A stretch of 64,000 bases of DNA from Solirubrobacterales bacterium (GCA_025936755.1 JAICSS010000001.1:1-64000), one strand, 5' to 3'; shown: positions 18,637 to 26,938, counted from the stretch's first letter. Notes: a model not told the origin generated them from the sequence alone. Numbers and translations: made by a program.

Positions 18637-19869
18637 CTAGACGGCTACCTCCTGCGGGAACTCGGCCTCGAAGCTCTCGAGGGCGGGGTCGATCTCGTGC
18701 ATCTGGAACGTATCGCGGGTGGCGTCGAGCGTCTTCAGGCCCTCGCCGGTGATGTAGACGACGACGCGCTCGCCGGCGGCGATCTCGCCCCGTTCGGCCA
18801 GCTTGCGCAGGACGCCGACGGTGACGCCGCCGGCGGTCTCGGTGAAGATCCCGGTCGTCTCGGCCAGCAGCTTGATCCCCTCGCGAATCTCCTGATCGGT
18901 GACGGAGTCGACGCCGCCGCCGCTGCGGCGCGCCTGCTCGACGGCGTAGGGACCGTCGGCGGGGTCGCCGATCGCGAGGCTCTTGGCGATCGTCTCGGGT
19001 CGCTGCGGCTTGCAGACTTCCCAGCCTTCGGCGAACGCCGTCGCCACCGGGCTGCAGCCCTCCGCCTGGGCGCCGTTGAAGGCCGGCTGCTCGCCGCAGA
19101 CCAGACCGAGGTCGAGCCACTCCTGGAAGCCGCGGGCGAGCTTGGTGAAGAGCGAGCCGGAGGCGATCGGAGAGACGACCCGGTCCGGCAGCTGCCAGCC
19201 GAGCTGCTCGACCGTCTCGTAGGCGAGGGTCTTCGAGCCCTCGGCGTAGTAGGGCCGCAGGTTGACGTTGACGAAGGCCCAGGGGTGGATCTCCGCGAGC
19301 TGGGTGCAGAGACGGTTGACGTCGTCGTAGTTGCCGCGGACGCCGACCAGGTTGGTCCCGTAGACGCCGGTCGCGAGCAGCTTCTGCTCCTCGAGGTTGG
19401 CGGGGACGAAGACGTAGGAGTCGAGGCCGGCGGCGGCGGCGTGGGCGGCGACCGCATTGGCGAGGTTGCCGGTCGAGGCGCAGGCGACGGTGTCGAAGCC
19501 GAGCTCCTTCGCTTTGGCGACGGCGACCGCGACTACCCGGTCCTTGAAGGAGTGGGTGGGGTTGGCGGCGTCGTTCTTGATCCAGATCTCGGCGTCCACC
19601 CCGAGCCGCTCGGCCAGCCGCTCCGCCTTCAGCAGCGGCGTCAGACCCGGCTCCAGCGGATCGGTCGCCCTGCCCTTGAAGGGCAGGAAGTCGCGATAGC
19701 GCCAGATCCCCTGCGACCCGGCCTGGATTCGCCGCTTGACCTCCGTCGCGTCGAGGCCGCTGAAGTCGTAGGCGACCTCCAGCGGTCCGAAGCAGTTCTC
19801 GCAGACGTAGCGGGCGTCCAGCTCATACGCGGTCCCGCACTCCTTGCACTTCAGGCTCTCTACCGGCAT
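18637..19869 (-). CDS. Threonine-synthase-like PLP enzyme under SAM control, probable O-phosphohomoserine sulfur-transfer enzyme (MetM-like)
   Basis: By fold this is fold-type II threonine synthase, 410 residues. An N-terminal zinc ribbon (C8, C11, C23, C26) precedes the PLP lysine K109 in NPTHSFKDR and the phosphate-binding STGNLANA loop. Threonine synthases turn O-phosphohomoserine into threonine. Here the gene follows a SAM-I riboswitch and is fused in expression to a CysO-like sulfur carrier. Repression by SAM fits methionine synthesis, not threonine. I infer that it makes homocysteine from O-phosphohomoserine and carrier thiocarboxylate. A MetM/MetO route of this kind has been reported in Streptomyces, as far as I recall. 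Plain threonine synthase is the alternative. The in-frame upstream extension overlaps the riboswitch and is rejected. Confidence 0.85.
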   Translation of the reverse strand: MPVESLKCKECGTAYELDARYVCENCFGPLEVAYDFSGLDATEVKRRIQAGSQGIWRYRDFLPFKGRATDPLEPGLTPLLKAERLAERLGVDAEIWIKNDAANPTHSFKDRVVAVAVAKAKELGFDTVACASTGNLANAVAAHAAAAGLDSYVFVPANLEEQKLLATGVYGTNLVGVRGNYDDVNRLCTQLAEIHPWAFVNVNLRPYYAEGSKTLAYETVEQLGWQLPDRVVSPIASGSLFTKLARGFQEWLDLGLVCGEQPAFNGAQAEGCSPVATAFAEGWEVCKPQRPETIAKSLAIGDPADGPYAVEQARRSGGGVDSVTDQEIREGIKLLAETTGIFTETAGGVTVGVLRKLAERGEIAAGERVVVYITGEGLKTLDATRDTFQMHEIDPALESFEAEFPQEVAV

Positions 19870-19890
19870 CCGATCCTCTTTTCCACTTAC

Positions 19891-19920
19891 GAAAAAACCT
19901 CGCCATCTGTGGGGCGAGGT
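19891..19920 (-). terminator. Riboswitch-controlled intrinsic terminator
   Basis: Minus-strand ACCTCGCC-8 nt-GGCGAGGT forms an 8-bp stem followed by six T. The loop side carries CCCCACA (19914-19908), which is complementary to TGTGGGG at the 3' edge of the aptamer (19941-19935). The antiterminator that competes with this hairpin is therefore visible. Confidence 0.92.
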
Positions 19921-19936
19921 CCGGATCGGACATCCC

Positions 19937-20056
19937 CCACATCTTCCAGGCCTCGAATCTTTCGACCTGCTGGAGTTGGCACCTGTCTCGGTCCTTGCGG
20001 TCCGAGTTGGTTGCCGGGGCTTCAATGGGCCAGTCCCTCCACCCCTCTAGATGTGG
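19937..20056 (-). ncRNA. SAM-I (S-box) riboswitch aptamer
   Basis: Minus-strand RNA opens and closes with P1 strands CCACAUCU and AGAUGUGG. Between them lie the class signatures in order: AGAGGGGUGGAGGGACUGG, CCCAUUGAAGCCCCGGCAACC, a G/C hairpin, then GGUGCCAACUCCAGCAG and a final small hairpin before GGAAGAUGUGG. This is the canonical S-box layout including the kink-turn GA pairs. High SAM should stabilise P1, release the terminator and switch off the downstream enzyme and sulfur carrier. Confidence 0.96.
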
Positions 20057-20072
20057 CGCTTATGTAGAGGCC

Positions 20073-20102
20073 AAGATACAGCAAAAGGCTGACGCCTGGC
20101 AA
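20073..20102 (-). promoter_or_regulatory. Promoter of the SAM-riboswitch unit
   Basis: The minus strand has TTGCCA (20102-20097), an 18-base spacer and TATCTT (20078-20073). The transcript would begin near 20066, about 10 bases before the aptamer P1 strand, which is the expected geometry. Confidence 0.65.
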
Positions 20103-20104
20103 CC

Positions 20105-20119
20105 ATTGCACGCTGCAAT
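20105..20119. promoter_or_regulatory. Perfect dyad ATTGCA-N3-TGCAAT upstream of the -35 box
   Basis: The two half sites 20105-20110 and 20114-20119 are exact reverse complements and begin 2 bases upstream of the -35 hexamer of the riboswitch promoter. The size and symmetry suit a dimeric DNA-binding regulator. It also lies about 80 bases before the divergent corA gene. No regulator can be assigned. Confidence 0.4.
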
Positions 20120-20195
20120 CCACGCATTTCCCCGGGCCCGACTAACCTAGGCGGCACGATGACTCTGCCGCACGAGATCACGAGGGGGTTGGGCG

Positions 20196-21206
20196 ATGCC
20201 GAACCTTCCGAAACCGAGGCTGCGACGGCCTCGCGGCCGACGCGGCGAGCTCGTCTCTCAGCCTGCTGCGCCTGAGCCGCAGCAGCCCAACGTCGAGCAG
20301 ATCGACTCCGACGGCCTGCGCTGGGTCAACATCGAGTGGCCGGGATCGCTGGAGCGGAGCTGGCTGGAGGAGCACTTCGAGTTCCACGCGCTCGACCTCG
20401 AGGACGTGCTCTCGCGCAACCAGCGGCCGAAGATCGACGTCTACGACGACTACCTCTTCATCGTCCTCCACCTGCCCGTCTTCGACCCCCAGGCCGGCCG
20501 CCTCGGCGCCGGCGAGCTCGACGTCTTCGTCGGCCCCGACTACGTGGTGACGATCCCGAACATGCCGCTGCAGCCGGTCGAGTACCTGTTCGAGCGCTGC
20601 CGGGCCAAGGAGGAGCTGCGCGAACAGCTCTTCTCGCGCGGCTCCGGCTACCTGCTCTACCGGCTGGTCGACGACAGCTTCGACTACTGCTTCCCGATGC
20701 TGCGCAAGATCGGCAACAAGCTCGACGCGCTCGAGGACCAGATCTTCGAAGAGCGGGCCGAGGAAGTCGTGCGGGACATCTCCAACGTCAAGCAGGAGAT
20801 CATCAACTTCCGCAAAGTGGTGCGGCCGCAGCGGCCGGTCCTGCGCGAACTGGAGAAAGTCAAGCAGCGCTATCTCGCCTCCGACCTCGACCTCGAGATC
20901 TACTTCGACGACATCGTCGACGCCCACGAGCGGATCTGGGACATGCTCGAGAACTACAAGGAGGTCGCCGAGGCGCTGGAGGAGACCAACGAGTCGGTGA
21001 TCTCGCACCGCCTCAACGACATCCTCCGGGTCCTGACCTCGATCAGCGTCGTGATCCTGCCGCTGACCCTGATCGCCAGCGTGATGGGGATGAACACCTG
21101 GGTCCCGGACGAGGGCGACGCGGCCGGGTTCTTCGTCGTCCTCGGGGTGATGGCGCTGCTGCTGGTCGGACTCATCGCTTATTTCCGCAAACGCCGCTGG
21201 CTGTAG
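20196..21206 (+). CDS. corA: CorA-family divalent cation transporter
   Basis: CorA channels import Mg2+ (sometimes Co2+ or Ni2+) as membrane pentamers. The 336-residue protein has the long soluble N-terminal domain and coiled helices. It ends with two membrane helices: SISVVILPLTLIASVMGMN carrying the signature Gly-Met-Asn at 298-300, then the loop WVPDEG and a second helix. The C-terminal KRRWL basic end is typical. GAGGGGG precedes the ATG. It starts a plus-strand series with the HIT and phosphomutase genes. Confidence 0.93.
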   Translation: MPNLPKPRLRRPRGRRGELVSQPAAPEPQQPNVEQIDSDGLRWVNIEWPGSLERSWLEEHFEFHALDLEDVLSRNQRPKIDVYDDYLFIVLHLPVFDPQAGRLGAGELDVFVGPDYVVTIPNMPLQPVEYLFERCRAKEELREQLFSRGSGYLLYRLVDDSFDYCFPMLRKIGNKLDALEDQIFEERAEEVVRDISNVKQEIINFRKVVRPQRPVLRELEKVKQRYLASDLDLEIYFDDIVDAHERIWDMLENYKEVAEALEETNESVISHRLNDILRVLTSISVVILPLTLIASVMGMNTWVPDEGDAAGFFVVLGVMALLLVGLIAYFRKRRWL

Positions 21207-21232
21207 CGCGGCTCTGCAAGGATGCGGCGCCC

Positions 21233-21721
21233 GTGGCAAATTTCCGCATCTGGGCGCCCTGGCGCCTCGCTTACGTGAAGGACGCGTCCAAGGACATCGA
21301 GGAGGAGTGCATCTTCTGCGCCAAGCCGGCGGCGGAGGACGACGAGGCGAACCTGATCGTCCACCGCGGCGAGCGCTGCTTCCTCATCCTCAACCTCTTC
21401 CCGTACACGAACGGGCACCTGATGGTGGCGCCGTACGACCACGTCGGCCGCCTGCAGGAGATCCCGGCGGAGACGCTGGTGGAGATGATGGAGCTGGCGC
21501 AGCGGGCGATGGGCCGCCTCGAGCAGGTCTACGAGCCGCACGGCTACAACGTCGGCTTCAACCAGGGCCGGGTCGCCGGCGCCGGGGTCGAGCACCACAT
21601 CCACATGCACGTCGTCCCCCGCTGGGCCGGCGACAACAACTTCATGCCAGTGATCGCCGACACGAAAGTGATGCCGCAGTCGATCGAGCAGAGCTACGAG
21701 GCGCTGAAAGGAGCGTTTTGA
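21233..21721 (+). CDS. HIT-family nucleotide hydrolase/phosphorylase
   Basis: Histidine-triad protein of 162 residues, beginning at GTG 21233 (VANFRIWAPWRLAYV) with AAGGA 10 bases upstream. The triad HIHMH is at residues 122-126. C26 and C29 form a CxxC that is often part of a zinc site in actinobacterial Ap4A-phosphorylase-like members. Relatives split Ap4A or nucleoside phosphoramidates. The WAPWR opening matches that Ap4A-phosphorylase-like group. It overlaps the next gene by TTGA. Confidence 0.9.
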   Translation: MANFRIWAPWRLAYVKDASKDIEEECIFCAKPAAEDDEANLIVHRGERCFLILNLFPYTNGHLMVAPYDHVGRLQEIPAETLVEMMELAQRAMGRLEQVYEPHGYNVGFNQGRVAGAGVEHHIHMHVVPRWAGDNNFMPVIADTKVMPQSIEQSYEALKGAF

Positions 21722-23100
21722 GCGACCAGTCCCCCCTGGCCCCCCCGGGGATCTTCAAGGCGTATGACATCCGCGGCCTCTACGGCTCGGAGATGGATGA
21801 GACGACGGCCGAGGCGATCGGGGGCGCCTTCGCCCGGGTGCTGGGGCGGCTGCGGGGGAAGGCGCCAGGCAAGCTGCGGGTCGGGCTCGGGCGCGACATG
21901 CGGCTGACCGCGCCGGCGATGGCGGGCGCGGTGCGCGACGGGCTCGTCGCCGAGGGCGCGACGGTGGTCGACGCCGGCCAGGTCGCGACCGAGATGCTCT
22001 ACCACCTGGTCGGCTCGCGCCAGCTCGACGGCGGCGCCATGGTCACCGCCTCCCACAACCCCAAGGCCTACACCGGGGTCAAGCTCGTCCGCGAGGGGGC
22101 GCTGCCGCTCTCTGGCGATGCCGGGATCGGCGACGTCAAGGCGGAGATCGAAGCCGGGCTCGGCGCGGCGCCGGGCGGCGGGAGCGTTGAAGAGGTCGAC
22201 GTCTGGGACGAGTACCGCTCGCACGCGCTCTCCTTCATCGACCCCGCGAACGTGAAGCCGATGAAGGTGGTCGTCGACGGCGGCAACGGGATGGGCGGGC
22301 CGATGGTCGGGCCGATCCTCGAGAAGCTGCCGCTGGAGCTGGAGGAGATGTACTTCGTGCCGAACGGCGAGTTCCCCGACCACGAGCCGAACCCGCTGCT
22401 GGAGGAGAACCGGCGGATGATCATCGACCGCGTCAAGTCGAGCGGCGCCGACCTCGGGATCGCCTGGGACGGCGACGCCGACCGCTGCTTCTTCATCGAC
22501 GGCGAGGGCAGCTTCTGCGACGGCGACTTCGTCTGCGCCCTGCTGGCGCGCTCGGTCCTGCAGAAGAACCCCGGCGCGACGATCCTCTACGACCCGCGCT
22601 CGAGCCGGGCGGTGCCGGACCTCGTCGCCGCCGAGGGCGGCCGCTCGGACCTCTCCCGCGTCGGCCACGCCTTCTTCAAGGCGCGGATGCGCGAGGAGGG
22701 AGCGGCCTTCGGCGGCGAGGTCTCCGGCCACTACTACTTCCGCGACTTCTGGAACGCCGACTCGGGGACGATCCCGGCGCTGCTGGTCCTGGAGCTGCTC
22801 TCGCGCGAGGGCCGCTCGCTGGCCGAGCTGATGGAGGAGTTCCGCTCGCGCTATTTCATCTCCGGCGAGATCAACTCCGAGGTCCCCGACCAGGAGGCGA
22901 AGATGCGGGAGATCGAGGAGCGGTACTCCGACGGGGAGATCACCCACCTCGACGGCGTCTCGGTCGACTACGAGGACTGGCACTTCAACGTCCGCCCCTC
23001 CAACACCGAGCCGCTGCTGCGCCTCAACCTCGAGTCGCTGGTCTCGGGCGAGGACATGGAGCGCCGGCGCGACGAAGTCCTGGGCCTGATCCGGGCGTGA
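21718..23100 (+). CDS. manB: Phosphomannomutase/phosphoglucomutase
   Basis: Alpha-D-phosphohexomutase of 460 residues that moves phosphate between C1 and C6 of mannose or glucose, feeding sugar-nucleotide synthesis. The phosphoserine loop TASHNPKAY has Ser112, the Mg2+ loop is DGDADR (251-256), the sugar-binding loop is GEVSGHYYF and the phosphate-binding loop is VRPSNTEPLLRL. Start is TTG 21718, preceded by AAAGGAG and overlapping the HIT stop. Specificity between mannose and glucose cannot be read from motifs alone. Confidence 0.92.
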   Translation: MSDQSPLAPPGIFKAYDIRGLYGSEMDETTAEAIGGAFARVLGRLRGKAPGKLRVGLGRDMRLTAPAMAGAVRDGLVAEGATVVDAGQVATEMLYHLVGSRQLDGGAMVTASHNPKAYTGVKLVREGALPLSGDAGIGDVKAEIEAGLGAAPGGGSVEEVDVWDEYRSHALSFIDPANVKPMKVVVDGGNGMGGPMVGPILEKLPLELEEMYFVPNGEFPDHEPNPLLEENRRMIIDRVKSSGADLGIAWDGDADRCFFIDGEGSFCDGDFVCALLARSVLQKNPGATILYDPRSSRAVPDLVAAEGGRSDLSRVGHAFFKARMREEGAAFGGEVSGHYYFRDFWNADSGTIPALLVLELLSREGRSLAELMEEFRSRYFISGEINSEVPDQEAKMREIEERYSDGEITHLDGVSVDYEDWHFNVRPSNTEPLLRLNLESLVSGEDMERRRDEVLGLIRA

Positions 23101-24098
23101 CGGCGACGCCGGAGCAGGCGCTCGAGCAGGCGGCGCTGGCCGGCGTCCACCGCTTCGCGATCCCAACCCCGTTCGCGGTCGGGCGGGTCAACTGCTACCT
23201 GATCGAGGACGAGCCGCTGACCCTCGTCGACACCGGCCCGAACTCGGGCAAGGCGCTCGACGAGCTGACCGCGCGGCTGGCCGAGCGCGGCCACCAGCTC
23301 TCCGACCTCGAGCTGATCGTCGTCACCCACCAGCACATCGACCACCTCGGCCTGGTCGAGATCCTGGTCGAGCACTCCGGCGCCGAGGTGGCGGCGCTGG
23401 GCGCGGCGGCGCGGCGGCTCGGCTCCTTCGAGGAGGACGCCGAGCTGGAGGACGAGTTCGCGGTCGAGGTGATGCTGCGCAACGGCATCCCCGAGGACGT
23501 CACCGTGGCCCTGCGCAGCGTCTCCCGCAGCTTCCGCGGCTGGGGCTCGCACGTGGCGGTGACGCGGCCGCTGGAGGACGGCGGCAGGCTGGAGCTCCGC
23601 GACCGCCGCCTCGAGGTCCTGCACCGGCCCGGCCACAGCCCCTCCGACACCGTCTTCTGGGACGAGGAGCGGAAGATCCTCCTCGCCGCCGACCACCTCT
23701 TGCCGAAGATCTCCTCCAACCCCCTCCTCGCCCGCCCGCTCGACGGCTCGGCAGAGCGCCCTCAGGCCCTTGTCACCTACATCGAGTCGCTGCGCAAGAC
23801 CCGCGAGATGCCGGCCGAGATCGTCCTCCCCGGACACGGCGAGCCGATCGCCGACCACGCCGAGCTGATCGATTCCCGCTTCGCCGGCTACGAGCGGCGC
23901 AAGGAGAAGATCCACCGCCTCGTCGCCGAGCGCCCGCGCAACGCCTACGAGCTGGCGCAGGCGCTCTGGGGCAACGTCGCCGTCACCCAGGCCTTCCTCA
24001 CCCTCTCCGAGGTGATCGGCCACGCCGACCTCCTCGTCAACGAGGGCCGGGTGCGGGAAGTCGAGGACGGCGCCGTGATCCGCTACGAGACGATCTAG
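23097..24098 (+). CDS. Metallo-beta-lactamase-fold hydrolase with C-terminal winged helix
   Basis: 333 residues, start GTG 23097 overlapping the mutase stop. The metal site is THQHIDHLGL, followed by HRPGHSPSD, AADHLLP and LPGHGEP, a glyoxalase II-like arrangement. About 70 residues after the last metal ligand look like the winged-helix tail seen in LACTB2-like and related hydrolases. The substrate is unknown; possible ones are thioesters or RNA. The gene is convergent with the fluC pair and the two ORFs overlap by 4 bases. Confidence 0.88.
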   Translation: MTATPEQALEQAALAGVHRFAIPTPFAVGRVNCYLIEDEPLTLVDTGPNSGKALDELTARLAERGHQLSDLELIVVTHQHIDHLGLVEILVEHSGAEVAALGAAARRLGSFEEDAELEDEFAVEVMLRNGIPEDVTVALRSVSRSFRGWGSHVAVTRPLEDGGRLELRDRRLEVLHRPGHSPSDTVFWDEERKILLAADHLLPKISSNPLLARPLDGSAERPQALVTYIESLRKTREMPAEIVLPGHGEPIADHAELIDSRFAGYERRKEKIHRLVAERPRNAYELAQALWGNVAVTQAFLTLSEVIGHADLLVNEGRVREVEDGAVIRYETI

Positions 24099-24460
24099 AG
24101 CCGGGCGCCGAGGGCGTGGCCGAGGGCGGCCGCGGCCAGGCCCAGGGCGGCGCTGAGGAGGAGGTTCGTCACCGCGATCCGCCGCCTGCCCGCCTCCTCG
24201 ATCCGCTGCGTCTCGACCATCCAGGTCGAGAAGGTGGTGTAGGCGCCGATCAAGCCGGCCCCGAACAGGAGCCGGGCGTCGCCCTGCACCGAAGCTCCCG
24301 CCAGCAGCCCCAGAAGGAAGGCGCCGCTGAGGTTGACGGCCAGCGTTCCCACCGGCAGGTGCGGATGCAGGCGGTCGGCGACGAGCAGCGTCAGCCCGAA
24401 GCGCGCCAGCGCCCCGCAGCCGCCGAGAAGGCCTACCCCGATCCAGAGGGGCCAGCTCAT
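24095..24460 (-). CDS. fluC: Fluoride exporter FluC/CrcB, second copy
   Basis: Small four-helix fluoride channel of 121 residues. It contains the family patterns GCGALARFGL at the start, VNLSGAFLLGLL with the conserved Asn, and YTTFSTWMVE, where the Thr/Ser-Phe-Ser region lines the pore. It starts MSWPLWIG with an ATGA overlap with the upstream copy. FluC works as a dual-topology dimer, so two adjacent different copies may pair as a heterodimer. Confidence 0.93.
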   Translation of the reverse strand: MSWPLWIGVGLLGGCGALARFGLTLLVADRLHPHLPVGTLAVNLSGAFLLGLLAGASVQGDARLLFGAGLIGAYTTFSTWMVETQRIEEAGRRRIAVTNLLLSAALGLAAAALGHALGARL

Positions 24461-24834
24461 CCCGCTCCCGTCCGGCGGCCCAGGGCGGTCGCCGCCTGCA
24501 CGCCCGCCAGCCCGGCGACGACGCTCAGGCCGAGGTAGGCGCAGGCAAGCGGAGCCCTGCCGGCGTCGAGCATTTCCACCAGCTCCACCTGCACGGTCGA
24601 GAAGGTCGTCAGGGCTCCGCAGAACCCGGTCGTCAGCAGCGGCCGCCGGTAGCTCGAGTGCGGCAGGGTCGTGAACCAGTAGCCGAGCAGGGCGGCGCCG
24701 GCGACGTTGACAAGGAAGGTCGCCCACGGCCACTCGGGGCCCGCGGCCGGAAGCGCTTCCGCCAGCCCCGCCCTCAGCAGCGCTCCCAGGGCCCCGCCGA
24801 GGAAGATCGCACCCAGCTCGCGTCGGTCGACCAT
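24457..24834 (-). CDS. fluC: Fluoride exporter FluC/CrcB, first copy
   Basis: 125 residues with GGALGALLRAGL, FLVNVAGAALLGYW and CGALTTFSTVQVE, all standard FluC positions including the Asn of helix 2 and the Phe-Ser-Thr stretch of helix 3. It is divergent from the lipid-kinase gene with only 46 bases between. I looked for a fluoride riboswitch in that gap and saw none. Confidence 0.93.
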   Translation of the reverse strand: MVDRRELGAIFLGGALGALLRAGLAEALPAAGPEWPWATFLVNVAGAALLGYWFTTLPHSSYRRPLLTTGFCGALTTFSTVQVELVEMLDAGRAPLACAYLGLSVVAGLAGVQAATALGRRTGAG

Positions 24835-24880
24835 CGGCGGCAGCCTAGGCGAAGCGCCCCGGCATTAGGCTGCACCGTCC

Positions 24881-25861
24881 GTGTCCGCGCAGCTTCGCTC
24901 CCTCCGCCGCCGCAAACCCGCGAAGAAGCGGATGCTGCTGATCGTCAACCCGTATGCGACCACGGTCTCCGACCGGCTGAAAAACCTGGTGGTCTACGCG
25001 CTGCAGGGGCGGTTCGACGTCGAAGCCGTCACCACGCAGGCGCAGAACCATGCGACCGAGATCGGGCGGGAGGCCAAGGACGGGGGCTATGACGTGGTCG
25101 TCGCCTTCGGCGGCGACGGGACGCTGAACGAGGTCGCCAACGGGCTTGCGGGGTCCGACCTGCCGGTGGCGATCCTGCCCGGCGGCTCGACCAACGTGGT
25201 CTGCCGAACGCTGGGGATGCCGAACGACGTCGTCGACGCGACCGAGCACCTGCTGACCCTCGCTGACGACTGGCAGCCGCGAAAGATCGACCTCGGGACG
25301 GTCGACGACCGCTACTTCGTCTTCTCCTGCGGGGTCGGCATCGACGCCAGCGTCGTCAAGCGGGTCGACCGCAACCCCACCCTGAAGGGGAACGCCGGGC
25401 CCTACTACTACAGCTGGGCCGGCGTCTCCAGCTTCTACCGCAAGTACCTCGTCAACCCGGTGCGGGTGCGGACGACGGTCGACGGCGCCGAGCCGGTCGA
25501 GGGGATTACCACGATCGTCCAGAACTCCGATCCCTTCACCTACTTCACCACCCACCCGATCCGGGTCTGCGAGGGAATCGCGATCGACGACGGCACGCTT
25601 TCGCTCGCGGTCCTGAGACGGGCGGCGCAGCGCGACATGCCGACCCTGGTCACCCGCCTCTTCAGCGAGACCAAGCCCGCCGCCCGCCACAAGCAGGTGG
25701 CCCATTTCGACGACGTCGCCCACGCGGTGGTCGAGACCGCCTCGCTGGCCAAGGACGGCGGCCCCCGCCCTTTCCCCCTCCAGGTCGACGGCGACTACAT
25801 CGGCGAGCGGGAGCGGATCGAGCTGCGGGCTGTGCCCGGCGCTTTGACGATCGTCGCCTAG
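24881..25861 (+). CDS. Diacylglycerol-kinase-family lipid kinase
   Basis: 326 residues, GTG start. The catalytic-domain signature GGDGTLNEVANGLAG lies near residue 78, and LPGGSTNVVCRTLG follows, as in DgkB/YegS lipid kinases that phosphorylate diacylglycerol or related lipids. MLLIVNPYATTVS is the usual first strand. The C-terminal domain ends IGERERIELRAVPGAL. A positively charged first 18 residues may touch the membrane. It is convergent with the epimerase gene across a long hairpin. Confidence 0.9.
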   Translation: MSAQLRSLRRRKPAKKRMLLIVNPYATTVSDRLKNLVVYALQGRFDVEAVTTQAQNHATEIGREAKDGGYDVVVAFGGDGTLNEVANGLAGSDLPVAILPGGSTNVVCRTLGMPNDVVDATEHLLTLADDWQPRKIDLGTVDDRYFVFSCGVGIDASVVKRVDRNPTLKGNAGPYYYSWAGVSSFYRKYLVNPVRVRTTVDGAEPVEGITTIVQNSDPFTYFTTHPIRVCEGIAIDDGTLSLAVLRRAAQRDMPTLVTRLFSETKPAARHKQVAHFDDVAHAVVETASLAKDGGPRPFPLQVDGDYIGERERIELRAVPGALTIVA

Positions 25862-25867
25862 TTAGAG

Positions 25868-25929
25868 AGGGAAAAGGGGGACCCTCCGTCGCAGATTTGG
25901 GGAGGCTCCTCCGGGTCCCCCTTTTCCCT
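25868..25929. repeat. Hairpin element B: 17-bp perfect arms, 28-nt loop
   Basis: Positions 25868-25884 and 25913-25929 are exact reverse complements around a 28-nt loop. The loop length equals that of the element at 12772-12839, and about 20 of 28 loop bases agree (shared TCGCA and GGGGAGG-like core), although the arms are unrelated in sequence. It lies between two convergent genes, and its right arm includes the first base of the epimerase stop region. It may end both transcripts. Confidence 0.75.
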
Positions 25930-26938
25930 ACTCCAGCAGGCCTTTGCCTTGCGCTCCGGCCACCGTTTCCTGCAGCGTCTCACGAGCTGAGTGCTGAGGT
26001 TTCCAGTCGAGGTCGCGGCGGGCCTTGGCCGCGTCCATCAGGACCGGGGTGTCGGCGGCGATCGCCCACTCGAGCTTCGCCGAGGCGAAGCTGAGGCGGC
26101 GGGCGGCGGCGGTGCCGACGCTGACAGCGGGGCGTGGGACGGGGACCCAGCGCCAGCCGAGGGCGCGGGCGAGGTCGCGGACTTGGATCTCCCCCTCGCC
26201 GGCGAGGTTGTAGACGCCGGGCGGGCCGTCGCCGCAGATCGCCGCGGCCATCGCCCGGGCGACGTCGTCGTGGTGGACGAGCTGGAAGGGGACGCCGGGG
26301 TCGGGCAGGACCGGCGCCACCAGCGGCAGCTTTTCGAGGCCCTTGCGCAGCAGCGGCACCGGGTCGCCGGCCCGGACCGCCTCGACGGTCTGCTCGACCA
26401 GCATCGTCGCCCGCGGCCCGGCGACGATGCAGGGGCGGAAGACGTAGGGCTCGACCTCGCTGCCCTCGAACAGCTCCTCGAGCAGGTCCTCCAGCTCCGC
26501 CTTCTGCGCCGAGTAGTAGAAGCTCTCCGAGCCGCGGGCGGGGACGTCCTCGCCGAGCGGCTGCGGGTTCTCGGGGTGAAAGCCGTAGGCGGCGACCGAG
26601 GAGGCGTAGACAAGCCGTTTGACGCCGGCCCGGAGCGCCGCTTCGAAGACGTTGCGGGTTCCCTGCAGGTTGACCTTTCGCGTCTCCTCGCGGCTGCCGA
26701 AGATCGCGAAGGCGAGGTGGACGGCGACGTCCACCCCATCGAACAACGCAGCGAGCGCCCCCCGGTCGAGGATGTCGCCGCGCCGGTAGGCGACCTTCTC
26801 CCAGCCCTCCTCGGAGGGATCGAAGGGCCGCCGAGCCATCCCCAGCACCTCCCCCACCTCGGGGCGGCGCTCCAGCTCCGCCATCAGCGGCTTCCCGATC
26901 TCCCCCGTGGGCCCGGTCACCGCGACGGCTAATGACAT
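25928..26938 (-). CDS. NAD-dependent epimerase/dehydratase family protein
   Basis: Extended SDR of 336 residues. The nucleotide-binding motif TGPTGEIGKPLM replaces the more usual TGxxGxxG with compatible spacing. HLAFAIFGS and ASSVAAYG follow, with catalytic YYSAQK. The C-terminal half has the substrate-binding Ala-Gly-Pro-Arg-Ala segment and a VHHDDVARAM motif common in actinobacterial sugar or steroid-like epimerases. The substrate is unknown. It stands downstream of the RelA gene on the same strand. Confidence 0.85.
   Translation of the reverse strand: MSLAVAVTGPTGEIGKPLMAELERRPEVGEVLGMARRPFDPSEEGWEKVAYRRGDILDRGALAALFDGVDVAVHLAFAIFGSREETRKVNLQGTRNVFEAALRAGVKRLVYASSVAAYGFHPENPQPLGEDVPARGSESFYYSAQKAELEDLLEELFEGSEVEPYVFRPCIVAGPRATMLVEQTVEAVRAGDPVPLLRKGLEKLPLVAPVLPDPGVPFQLVHHDDVARAMAAAICGDGPPGVYNLAGEGEIQVRDLARALGWRWVPVPRPAVSVGTAAARRLSFASAKLEWAIAADTPVLMDAAKARRDLDWKPQHSARETLQETVAGAQGKGLLE

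Noticed and set aside
19870-20065. T-box leader for a threonine gene
   Set aside because: No T-box UGGN sequence or specifier loop is present. The conserved GGUGGAGGGACUGG and GAAGCCCGGCAACC segments are SAM-I, and the terminator is of S-box form.
24835-24880. Fluoride riboswitch ahead of fluC
   Set aside because: The 46-base gap lacks the conserved crcB-motif pseudoknot sequences and is too short.
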